NCBI GenBank assembly: GCA_036971475.1 | Contig: JBAIZL010000002.1 | Span: forward strand, 228,240,143 to 228,304,142 | Reading direction: 5' to 3' | Length of the DNA: 64,000 nucleotides | Source: Prosapia bicincta | Taxonomy: Eukaryota; Arthropoda; Insecta; Hemiptera; Cercopidae | Shown: in pieces, positions 1 through 13,000 of the stretch | How the letters are laid out: each line of letters begins with the position of its first letter | Position numbering within the stretch: the stretch's first letter is position 1 | Translations under genes and position numbers: made by a program | The notes under the pieces: generated by a model | The model's database searches: none | Seen by the model: only the letters and a program-made list of their open reading frames with translations | Told to the model about the DNA's origin: nothing

Positions 1-863
1 TACTCATGGTAAAAACAGTGATACTGGTGTTTATTTACATGAATTCTTGATATAGCAATTGTAAATGGTCGGATTGCATACAGGAAGGAGTCTCACTCCA
101 CCATGGATCTCCTTGAATTCAGAAAAAATATTACCTTTACAAATTTGAGAAGACACCCTTCAAAGCAAAGGAGAGCAGCCATACATCCTCTTCAACATCC
201 ACCATAGATGTCAGGTACCTACGATGGTAGAGGTCATTTTATATCAAAACGAGATAAACAAAGACAATGCCAAGGAGAAAACTGCAATGCAATTTTTTTT
301 CTTGTAAACTGTATAGTGTAACTTTGTGCAAGGACTGTTTCATCCCTTATCACTTGAAGGAATTATAAATTCAAATTTTCAAGTTTGTCATTTCATTTTG
401 AGAAAATAATTCTTAGTACTTTTAAGACAAACATGATAAATAATAATTGTTATAAAATATTGTTTATGAACATAGTTTCACAATTAGTGTAACAGTACTT
501 CATTGACCCGGCATCCTATTTTTCAGACACCTCAGCATCCGTAACAGGTAAGAAATATTTTTGTAAAATTATACTGACTTCTGTACAACCACACAAACAA
601 TTTGAGAACTATTTTTAAAAACAAGTTTATTTAAAAATAAAATGTTTTAAAATAAAATAAAAATTTATTTAAAATGTTTGTTTATTTTAAAAACAAGTTT
701 ATTAAAATCATGGCCATTAATGGGTTGAGAAAGAATTAGAGCAAATGGTTCTAGGGCAAAATATAACAAATTTGAGTTATTGCTAAATTGATTTTTTTTA
801 GTAATGATGCTCATTTTAAAGACTGTCCTTAAAATTTTAAATTTTCAAACAAATGACACTTAC
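1..863. other. Intron or 3' part of the myosin gene, mostly featureless
   Basis: AT-rich sequence with one GC-richer island at about 60-240 whose minus strand is open in pieces (for example LTSMVDVEEDVWLLSFALKG) but matches nothing I recognise. Nothing else can be supported. Confidence 0.4.
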
Positions 864-1001
864 CCTCCACTTGTGATGTAACCTGCACAGTAATAAACTA
901 GTTTCAGTCAGTCTTCGATGACAAGGTGGCCAATCCCTGCAAATTGGGGACTCAGATTCTTGCATTAATTCTTCACTTAGCCTTAGTAACAATTGCCTTC
1001 T
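864..1001 (-). CDS. Myo1b: Myosin I exon: start of tail homology (TH1) domain
   Basis: 46 codons, phase 0 at both ends: [16 protein letters not shown], then [14 protein letters not shown] and [11 protein letters not shown]. It parallels the myosin I tail pattern SPIDKNWPSRP...IFHLWRC, with identity concentrated at SPI, WP and the HxWR end. The acceptor is actttag/AGA and the donor AGG/GTAAGT. Family proteins have about 20-25 more residues between the last IQ and this block, so one small exon may be missing between 1002 and 4034. The rest of the lipid-binding TH1 domain lies beyond the left edge or was not recognised. Confidence 0.8.
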
Positions 1002-4000
1002 CTAAAGTAAATTTATACCACTAGTTAAGTTTCAGAAAATAAAACATTTTTTAAAAATTACTTTCAATATTAAAATTTATTGAATAATTTTTAATATTTT
1101 GTACTGTAATCAAATATGAATCAGTCTTGCAAAAAAAAGAATAATAATATTTATTGTGTATAACTAACTATTAAAAAATTAATAAAAGTGGACTGTAGAG
1201 CACAATTAAAACTCCAGCCCAGTGATACAACAAACAGTTCTATATCGGATTTTTGCTATTTTTGGGTATACAAATAACTTTAACAATTATATTGAGAATT
1301 ATTGGATATGGTGTTGATTTAAACATTAATAAGATAATTTCACTCCTATGTTTTCACTCTATGTTTAATTTCATAAGCCATGAGGGCTAAAAATAAAAGA
1401 AGGAGAAATGTCATATCTAAATTCTAAAGAGATTTAAGTTAATTTTGTAGGTTTTTTTTATTTATTATTATTATAAATGGTCTAGTGTTATAAACACATT
1501 TTTTTCACCAAGATTGGACATAACTTGTTAGATAAAATTGGAGTCAATGAAGGTTTTTGACTTAATACTCAATACAACTTGCTTAAATTGTAGACTAATA
1601 AGCCCAATTTATTTGATTATAATGAATTTCTGTCTGCTTTTCAGTTCTTTGTCCATAAATATATTCTGTTGTATAAGTTACTAAATGGTCTTTTTCTGAG
1701 TCTCTACTCAGAACATTTTTATTTCATACCATTTTGCCCAAGAGTTGTTGGCTAACTTCAGTAACCACTTCTGTTTTTTTCAAGATTTGAATGCTAAGTA
1801 TACTTTTTCTTACTTTTGATATTACCAAATGATTTTTAAATCTTCTTTTTAATTATTCAATTTATCTTTTAAAATAAGATGTTCTTATTTTAAATTTTTG
1901 TAAAAATGTTGTCATATATATTTTTAATATTATTTGATTTCATCTTCATTTGAATTACTAGTTTTAAATTAAAACACTTGAACATACATTGATACGTTAC
2001 ACTCATCTTTAGTAGCACTTCATCAATATATTTTTTTTATTTTCTATTTGATCATTAACACATTTACTATATGAAATTTATTTACAATTATCAAGATACT
2101 ATCTGAGCATAAGACCATATATTTTCACTAACTATAAAAACATCTCAATAAAAACATAGTTGGTAGTTTTAATAGAATTAATATTTGATGAGGTGTACAA
2201 TCACAAAATTTTGTTAAATAAAAACACGGTTGATGCGCGAGTCGAAGAAACAAAATTTTAATAAATCAGGTTTCTTTGACTCAAACATCAACCGTGTTTT
2301 TATTTGAGAATTAATATTTATTTTTACTAGTGATAAAATACCTAATTGAATAGTCCTTATTTCTATAATTCAATAAAAAAACAAATATGTCTATTAAAAT
2401 TTGGATGTTCTGAAATTTATTTCCTTGATTCCCTTTCTTTATACAACACTTTTAATTCTAACTTTGAGCATAGGTTGGCTTCTTTCAGACCCATATTCTA
2501 AGCCCAAGTTTAGCTCAGGCTTAAGTAAAAAATTCTATATGTTTTCGTTATCAACTAAATATTGATTTTCGTAATATTCTAAAATATATGAGTTTTTGTG
2601 GGACACTTATGTAACTCATGTCCAACAATCTGTTTAGGTGTATTAACCCTTAGCACTCGACTGTCAGGGGAGCCCTGCCAAGCGTATATTGCAGTTTACT
2701 CGTATGTCGGGGTCACCCGACACGATTTTCAAATGCCTATAACATGTCTGCGGTGAAGCCCACGACATTCAATCTTTTATTGTTTGGTGCTACACTCTAT
2801 TGACAATAATGTGAACTAAGTTGAAAATGTCTAGGAAAATGTGAGTCATGACAAAATCTAGTTTGCCGCTATGTTGTAAGCTGCAAGTAGGTTACAGTTT
2901 TGCAGGTTATTTGTTTACTCGTTTGCCGTGGCTTCACATGCAATTAGTGATTCTGAAATTCCTGATCTTTTACTTGATCCTGATTTATTAGAATGTAGTT
3001 CAGTTCCATAAGCAAAATAATTAAACCAACAGGTATTTGTAAATATAACCAGTTTATGGGTGGTGTAGATTTAGCTGTTCAAATAATGAACCGTGCAGTT
3101 TTATGAGACGAACAAATAAATGGTGGAGGAAAATGTTTTTCTGGCTATTAGATGCAGCTTTATTTATTAGATGGCTAAACAGTTTTATTATCTATAATAA
3201 CAAAAAAAAGGAAATGAAAGAAAATCCTGTTAAACAAAAATAGTTTAGCTAAAACTTGGCGAGGGAACGCTTTGGTGATATCAGGAATAACCCGTATAGT
3301 AAGAGGGGTCGGCCATCAACTACTGACAAAGAAGAAAGACTGAATGGGAAATTACATTTAATCTTTTCCAATGATAAAAGTAGTTCTAAGGATTATGTAG
3401 TTTGCAGTAACAGGAAGATAAAAGGAGGTAGAAGGGAAACAGTTTTTCACTGCAAAACATACAGCAGAAAACCAGGACTTCATCCGGAAGACTGTTTTCA
3501 AAGATATCATACTTTGCAAAACTACAAATAAGATAATAAAATCATGTACATACAGTATTAGTGAATAAAAATAGCTTAGTTTACTAAAATCATGTAAGAA
3601 AAAACAAAGTTTTCCATAAACAATAATGCAACTTGCAGGTGAGGAATTTGTCTCAATTTAATTACAAGTGGGGAAGCAAAGCATGTTAAAAAAATCCAAG
3701 TGCTAAGGGATAACATAAAGTACAATTGTTCCGTAGCTCCTGGTTAACCAGGAGTTCTAGATTTTGTTTGGGCAATAATAACAAAAGTTATGATGTTTTA
3801 CAAATACTGAAGAATTTCCAGTAAATTATGATACTATTTATATTTTGGCTCACAATATTAAGGGTTAATTTCATTGTGAATTCTATTTACATTTTTCATT
3901 TAAATTCTGGCCAAGAGAATAATTCAATAAACAAATATACAGAATAAATTTACTGTACCATATACAATAATGTCACTAATCATCATGGTAATTTTATATT

Positions 4001-7000
4001 TTATAATTTAAAAACATTAAACAATAAGACAAACCTTCCAGCGAATAAAATGCCTCTGTATAACATTCACTGCCCATTCAATCTGTTTTCTTCTTTTTAA
4101 AATTCTATATTCCTCTCTTGCCTAAAAAATATTAATTCCTGTTACAATTAAATACATGCAAAATAATTTTAAAAATCTTATATTTAAAGTAATGATGATA
4201 GGTGTGACTAGCAAAAAACTGACTGTAAAATAATTGAATCTGATAGGTTAGTTAATAACTTTTTTCTCGAGCTTAATAACTTGTAAACAATTTTATTCAA
4301 ATTATAAACAAGTTTTTCTTAAGCTATTTTAATCCAAAATGTTTAAATTTACAAAAAACAATGAATTTTTTTATAGAAATTGGGTTGAAATTATCTTAAT
4401 AATCTACTCCACATATTGTAGGGCAATTTAATAAAATGTAGGGCAAATAAAAATTCACATATCAATTTCAGCCTGTCTATCTTTTCAAGTTTTAAGGTTT
4501 TTTATCCAACATGATAAAATTTATTTATTTGTTAGGTGCTATTTATCCAACATTTTTTTCCTGGCGAAAAACCAACCGTGGTTATCATCACCAAACAACA
4601 GAAAATGAAATACCAAAATAGTTAAATAAAACAAAATAAAATAAAATAAATAAATAAAAACAAAATTTACAAAATATAACAGTAATAATATAAAAATAAA
4701 TATGCAACAATAAATAACAAAACAACAAATAACAGAACAACATAACAATATTAATAACACTTGATGTAGAAAATAAATAGGTTAACAATAATTAAACTAT
4801 AAACACAAACTATCATGAATGTCTCTATACTATAATAAATAAATAAATATGTAAATTAAAATTTTAAAAAAATTCATACATTAAATAGTATTTTTAGGTG
4901 GTGAAGGAATACGATCACACAGTTGACGGCCGCGGTATCATCCTTTAATACCACCTTCAAACTCCCTTGTAAATTAAACCTGTCACGAACATGCTTCAAA
5001 CCACCACAATCTACCAATATATGACAGATTGTGTTGGTATTTCCACAGAACTGACATAAAGGCGGGTCGTCATGACGCATCAAATAACCGTGAGTTAGAT
5101 AAGAGTGGCTAATCCGAAGGCGGATAGCCACTACTTCCTCCTACGTTTCGAACGAATAGAAGACCTCCATGGACAGACGTTATCCTTAATTTCCCTCAGC
5201 TTATTGTGATTTACACATTGCCATTTATCATTCCAAGCAGCAGCCAATGAGCATTTCACATAACAAATATAATGAGATGCCATAACACATTGTGTAGATG
5301 GCACCATATTGGTGGCACTCTTCGCTTCTTCATCTGCTTTTGTGTTTCCAGTAATTCCACAGTAACCGGGAACCCAACAGAATGTTACCCCAACACCCCC
5401 TAATTCAACATTGTGAAATGCACACAAAATATTGCCAACTAAAGATTTCACAGAGAACACATCCTGAAAGGCCTGAAGTGCACTCTTAACATATCCAATT
5501 TCTTGGTGCATCTCACCTTCAAAACCCAATCGTGAGGGACCCATGAAAGTCTTTTATCAAATAAAAGACCTAAAAATCGAACACCATCCGCGGTTTGAAG
5601 ATGAATTCCATCAAGATAAAGGATAAGTTGCTGGTGTTGCCTACGATGACTAAATGCTACATATTGGGTCTTTGAAGTAGAGAACTTAAAGCCTGTAGTT
5701 CTTGACCATCCCTCTAATCTGTCTATAACTAACTGCAAAGATCTTTCCGCGGTTGCCATGTTACGAGCAGGCACATATATACAGAAATCATCTACAAAGA
5801 GACAACAGTGTACCAGAGATCGTATATTACATGTTATACTATTAATAGCAACAGAAAACAGCTTAGGATGCTGCCCTGCGGAACACCATCCTCCTGTTTA
5901 TAACTATTTGAATATGTGCCTCCAAAATGAACGTGGGAGGACCTATTTGACAGAAAGTTAGCAATGAATGCTGGGATGTTCCCCAGTATACCCCATGACT
6001 TTAACGTATTTGAAATTCCTCTTTCCCACGCCATATCGTATGTCTTCTCAAAGTCAAAGAAAACAGCAACAAGTGTTTGACGCAAGAGAATGGCATTTTG
6101 AATGGCAGATTCTAACAAAACCAATTGGTCAACGGATGATCGTCCTTGTCTGAAACCACACTGTTTGTTGCTAAGAAGTTCGTTGGTTTCTAGGTACCAG
6201 ACAAGACGACGGTTGACCATCTTCTCCATTAGTTTGCACTAGACGCTTGTGAGATATAGGCCTGTAACTACTGGGATTGGTTTTGTCTTTTCCTGGCTTT
6301 AAAAGAATAATGCAGGGAGACTAAATCACGCTCCCAAAGTTCTCACTTGCCCTCATATAACTTTTATTTTATTTTCTTTATTATGAAGAGATACAATGAA
6401 ATAAGAAATTTGGTAACTATAAAAATAAAATAAAATGATAAGGTCATAAATTGGCTTTGGCATTAAATAGCTCATGGGCAAAAGAAATTTAATAATGTTG
6501 TTGGAGATTAAAAATTAGAAAGCTGATTCCGAATAAATAGACCACTTTTCTTCTTCATCTATTTGTTCCCTTAATTTCTGAATAATTCTTGCATTAATAT
6601 TTTGAAATTTTCAAATAGTAAATAATAACATTTTATACTTACAACTCTATACAAACACCACAAGTGACGACGGCCTTGAAAAGGTACACCAAAGCGACAT
6701 TCCTTCATGCAACAGAAATAAATCATGCAATGGAAAGAAAAAGGCAAAAAATAATATACAAGTTTACAACCATTTTACATTAAGTCTTGACTAAAAATGC
6801 TTGTGAGAATAAGATATGACAGATAGTGTGTTGAGGTAATATGAGTCAGGATTGCTTGGTAGAAAAATGCAAACATGCACTAAGCTAAATACTACAACAG
6901 TAATCAAGATCTAAGACAAAGGATAGATAAGAACGTTTAAAGTAAGAAATACAATGTTATACAGAAAGTCAGAGTCCTAGCTTTAAAAAAAGTTAAGAGT

Positions 7001-10000
7001 TATTATAGTACTTTCTGCTCTGAAAATATACTAGGCGTGTTTTTAAGCACCATTTTAGAATTCACTGCTTTAAAGCTGCGGTCGGCAATTGGTGCATGCG
7101 AGCTGTATGCAGGTATCTGTTGGCAAGCCACCATTTTGGATCCATTCATCACTGTTAAAATGCCTCCTGCGATCAAAAATGCCGCTGACTGCCAAATATG
7201 CAGGGTGATACGTTTTCTAAGTGTTAAAGGCAGATGACACTCATAGCTAACATTAATCACTGCTGACAATCATCGTGAGATGTGAAATATACAGAAAACA
7301 CGTCATGAGTGATGGGATGGTAAGGAAATGGTAACGATCTAGGAATGTTAGAGGACTGGCTAAATGTTTGTTCTTGTCAATTTCCATCAGCATTTTCGGA
7401 GTCCAGCATGAGAATAAATTTCGGTACTTCAAACGTTCTGTCACAATCTCGGAAATCACATATCTTGACATTTGAGGAAACTCACAAGATAACGATGAAA
7501 TCATAAAGCGTCTGTTCTCTTTCACTTTTCTATCAACTTTTTGCACCAATTCACCAGGGATGAGTGAAGGTCGTCCACTTCGTTCCTCTACATTCATATT
7601 TGTGCGGCCATCTTTAAAGGCTCTCAACCATTTCCTTCACTCATGAAGTTTTCTCAGTACACTTCACAAATGTCAAGATGAATGTCACCTGCTTTCATAA
7701 CTTTAACATTAAGAAAACGTATCACTCTGCGTATTTCACAGTTGCTAGAATTGTCAATTGCAGGAGGATTTTAAACACATGTAAATAATCTTCAACGGTG
7801 ATGAATGGATCCGAAATGGCGGTTGTGGCTTGCCAACAGATACCGACACTCAGTGTGCATGCGCCTATTGCACCGCAAGCTCTAAAACAGTGGAATTCCA
7901 AAATGGTACTTACTTTAAAAAGATGGTGATACCTGAGTGAGAAACACAAATAGCATTGATCCTGAAATATAAGCATCAAGATGGGTTGATAAATAATAAA
8001 GTTCTGAAATGGGAAAAGTATGACTTCATAGAAAAAAAAGCATTTTAGTTAGGAGATAGAGTAAGCAATATGAAAAAAACAAATATAGGGGTAGGCATAC
8101 AAAAATATAAGCACAACAGTGTTAAGATCTATGTTGAGAAATAGGAATTTAAAATGCATTACCACAACAGTAAATTAGTGATCATGCAACTGCATGACAA
8201 TTACTTAGCTTTATAATATAATTAGTACTAAATAAGATTCAAACAACTCCTATATAAGAAACTTTCATATCAAGGATCAACAAAATTAAAATGTCATCTT
8301 ATCAAAAGCCAGTGACAACAAAATAATCAGACTCAACAATTCTAAGCAAAAACTTATTTCATAATAGCTTTAGAAGCTCTAAATACAACGGAGTAGCTCA
8401 TAATTTTAAAACTCAAAGCCAAAGAAACCTTGAGAAAAACCTTCTAGAAAAATTTTATAAATGGTGTTTTCTAAGATTCCTCATCCATGATTTTTTAATT
8501 GTAAATTGATTTTTACTCTCTAAAAAAAAGTCTGCCTAGAAATAAACATAAATATTTATCTAAGTGAACAGTAATTGAAATTACTTTGAAAAAAGATTAA
8601 AATTCATCAAAAATTTTAAGATTTAATTTTTTTTAATAATAAAAAAGATTATAGAGATATGTAAAAAATTCAATAAATTCTAAGAAATAACTACAGATCA
8701 CTTAGGCAGAAACTAGCTAAAACAGTGTAATTGATATGTTCAAAATTTGGAACTATGGTAAAAACAAGAAAAGGTTATTAAATCTATTTGTTTGGTGTGT
8801 TAGTTTTATAATATCTTTAGCATGCCCTGTAAATATGACCAAAAATTTGCCTTTTAAACAATCTTGTAACTTAGGAGAGTTACCAATAAGATTTATTATC
8901 TATTCTTATTTTACCTTTAGAGAGATTCTAGTGAAGACTCCATTTTTAGACATTTGTTAGAGTGTAACAGTTACTAATTAGCTGCATTTGTCCTTTATAG
9001 AGTCTTTATCTCTATTTGATTTATTATTATCTACATACTGAATAGAATATATTTATCATCAGCAGTTTGTTTACATTTCAAAATTAGTGTTTATTTTTAA
9101 AAATATTAATTTTTTAAACATTACATTATATATGAAGGGATACCCATAAGAACCGGAATATCACTGTGATGGGCAGAGCTTGCAACTCATTGCCTGTGTT
9201 GTCTGTTCACTCATTGCCCATATGGCTTGTTCTGTTCGCCTGCAGCGATTGGTTTTGCCAGCACTGTTTTTTTCTTTTTTCACTATCTATTTTGGCAAAT
9301 TCAAGTGAACAATGTGTGGAGGTGAAATATTTTTCTACTTGGTTCAAATGTTGCTGAAAGTGTTTTAATGTTGAAAACAATTTACAAAGATGACACTATG
9401 GGAAAAATACAAATGTACAAAACTTTTTTGCTCAGTTAAAAAATGGCGACATGTCGACTGATGATAAACCTCTTTCTGGACGCCCATCAACGGCTTAAAT
9501 CCAGCGTATTTGGTACTCTGGTAAATCCAGAGTATTTACTGTCCAGTTAGTTATAAATATTTAACCTAGAATACAGCATAATACACAGGCAAATAAATCG
9601 TAACCTTACGGTAATGCTAATCTGAGAGAAATGGTACAATGTACATATACGGGAATGCTCCCGTAGGCCATAGTGCGATATCATGTACTGGTACGTAAAT
9701 GCTAATAAAAAGGTTAAAAAAATACTGTAATTACCTTTTTTATTACAGTTTTATATAAATATTTAAAAAATTTACTCCTGTATATTTAGTCCAAATCAAT
9801 CCAGCACTATATTTATGTTCTTCCTTTAACATCCTAACCAAATATGTGCAAACTTCAAGTTCTCCCTTTTTTTTTTTTTTTTTTTTTTTGACAGAGTGCT
9901 ATCTGACACAGAGTGAGTCATAATGTAGGATCACAGGGAATCTAAGTTGAAAAATATTAAGTTTTAGTTGTTTACAGTAAAACTTTTTTTAATGTTTTGT

Positions 10001-13000
10001 GATGAATTATCTTACATAAAAAATACCTTTAAGAATAAATATTTTTACAACATTGTTCCTTTTAATTAATTATAGTATAAATTTGGTGTTCTTATCTCAA
10101 TATGGTAAATAATTATCAAAATTGAAAACAAAAATTAAATTTCATCCTGTGTAAAAATTCAAAATCTTATAACATTTATTTCTGCTTAAATAGTTACAAT
10201 TAAAGAAAGTAAACTTTTCTGATTACATTATAAAAATCTTTTGCATATTTAACCTTCAATTTGTTAGAGAATCTCGAATCTTAAAGAAACAAATGGGCAG
10301 AAAAATATTTTTGAAAAGAGGTCTTGTATAAATTGTAGAACTTAAAGACATCAGGAAACACAATAATGATATGACAGAGAAGGAAACGAAGAGGAAAAAA
10401 TAATGTCAATGTTGAAACTCTTTGGTATTATTTGTTTAATAATTAACGTAAACTGTAAATTACAGAAAAGAATTAAATAGTCTTAAGGATATGAGTTATG
10501 ATTGCAAAATAGCTGCAGATTAAAGAATCTTGAATTTAATTGGACTGAAAACCAGATAAGAGCAATATGTATGCAAGAATAGAACAGATTTCAATAAAAT
10601 ATTTTCTTACATTATCAGTTTATAAACATATTTCACACCCGATTTTGATTTTTAGTACGTCAAATATAATATTTTAACTGAAATACTTATTTATTGCATT
10701 AAAATTTGTAATTTCATTATTTTAATGAATTATAAACAAATATGTCAATACACTCTTTCACGGCAAAGAATTAATTTATAAAATTTCCCTCCCTCAGAAA
10801 TATCTTTAATGTCATATTTGTTAAAAATTAAGATGTTCAAGTGGTGATATTATAAGCATCTAATCATGGATAGTTTAAGCTTATTACTCATTAATAATAA
10901 ATAAATGCTGTAAAAATAAATATTGATGACTCAAACTTACTCTCCAACTTCTCCAGGCAGCTGCAATTATAATTTGACTTCTTCTTCTTGTAAGAAAATC
11001 TTTTCTTTGTCTATAACCTCTCCATGTTTTTTGAATTAAAGTTGCTAAATCTTCCAGTCTTTCCCTTCTAAATTCTTCTAATTCAAAAACCTACATAAAA
11101 ATACAATAATATGTATTAAATTCAATACATTAAACATCTTCATAAAAGCTTAAATAATCACTTTTACATTAGTTTATGACTATCCAAATTTTAATTTATT
11201 TTGTAAATTTGTAAAAACTTAACTGAGACAGAACGCTTTCGATCGCTCCATGGTGATCTTCATCAGTGTCTCATTGACTGTCCAAAAGTTCGGATAATCA
11301 TAAACTAATGTAAAAGTGATTAATTAAGTTTCACTGAACGTAATGGACTACAAAAATTAAACGCTTAAACCTTTTACATATAAACAGATGATAAATCACA
11401 AACTATTAGACCTGTCCTGTGTTTTAAAAAGCCAATTGTCTGTGTGTGAGTACGAATGAATGAGAGAGAGAGTATGTGTGTCTTCAAACTAATTTTAGAA
11501 ACTACTGAACACTGAATCCTGCTGCCTTAATAATATGACATCAGCTTATGGTTATGATATTATAGCATCGTAATTTACTGGTATATAGCTCTCATACCAA
11601 TATTTTGTAAGTTTTCTATAGCAGACTACAACAAGAGTTTACTTCCTATTTTTGCTATTGCCATTATTATAGTTTTGTCAATTGAAATAAAACTTTAATA
11701 ACCTTTCACTGTTTTATCATTGCACATTTTTCATATCTATTAGCATTTTCAATTCCTAACCCACACTTCAACCACCCAGAAGAGATTGATCTTATCCTTG
11801 TTGCTGAAGTCTTCAATCACATCTTTTGGAACAAACCATTTAAAACATTTATCTTCTTCAAGTGAAATTCATTTTAAAACTTACAGTTTAGCAATCTCTC
11901 AAAACTGTAAGTTTTGAGACAAATGTAAGTTCACTGACATTTACAACTGAGTTACATTTCCAATGATTTTAATATTGTTTTGTGTTTCAAGTGCTTTGCA
12001 TTATCTAGAGTAATGTCTGTATTAAGAAATAAATTTATATGCTCTTCCTAAGGAAGAACTTACAACCAATAAGTTTTTAAACAATCAAAAATAAAAATTA
12101 ATTAAAACATTTCTTTTAAATTAGGATTTTGTCCAATAACTTTATAGCCGGAAAAGTTACATAAATTTATAACAATGTTATCTGAAATTAGTTGTTCTGT
12201 TTCTTAATGATAACAAAAAGGTTTTCCCGTAACATGTTTTTATTACTGTTTCTTATAATGAAAACGAAGTTACATAATCTTTATCATTCATAACTCATTC
12301 TTGATAGAATAATCCATCCTGAATTTTGATATTTTAAATTATTTTATCATATAATATCTTAATCTTTATTTTCTTTGTTCAGGAACCAATAAATTGAAGT
12401 TTTAAATGTATTTCATGCTGTCAGACATACATTAATAAATAATGTTCCTTAGCATTATTTTCTGACTTTTTTAAATGAACTAAGAATCTGCTTTAGTTTG
12501 ATATAAAAGTAATTATAATATCCTGACCATAAGAGCAGAAATTATATTAAAATAAATAAAGAATCTTATTATAGTTTTTGGTGTCACGACTTTTGTTCAC
12601 CAAGCTCAAATTTCCTTTATTTCTTTTAACTTACCCTAATAAAATAAGTTTGTTTCTTATTTTTCAATAACATTTTAGGCAAAGTAGTCTATTATACAAA
12701 TAGAGAAATAAACAATTCTCTCAAAAACCTCGTAAAGTACTATAGTGACACTAAGAGATTTCTCAATATAGGTTTCCTTTAATTCAATAATTCTCAAAGG
12801 AATAAAATAGACAAAGATAGTAACTTTTAATTATTTTATAATATAATTAATAACTTACTGATCTAGGACTCCTAACAAATAATTTGGTCCGCCCAAATGC
12901 AAATTCTGCACCTGGTATTGGAAGATCTTTGAGGAGGTACGAAACACCTTCAACTGGTGCACCAAGCCAACATGGCCAAGTTTGTAATGATAACATCTTG

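Noticed and set aside
4539..4788. Two overlapping Phe/Leu/Tyr-rich ORFs on the minus strand
   Set aside because: Translation of an AAAATA/AACAA simple-sequence tract.
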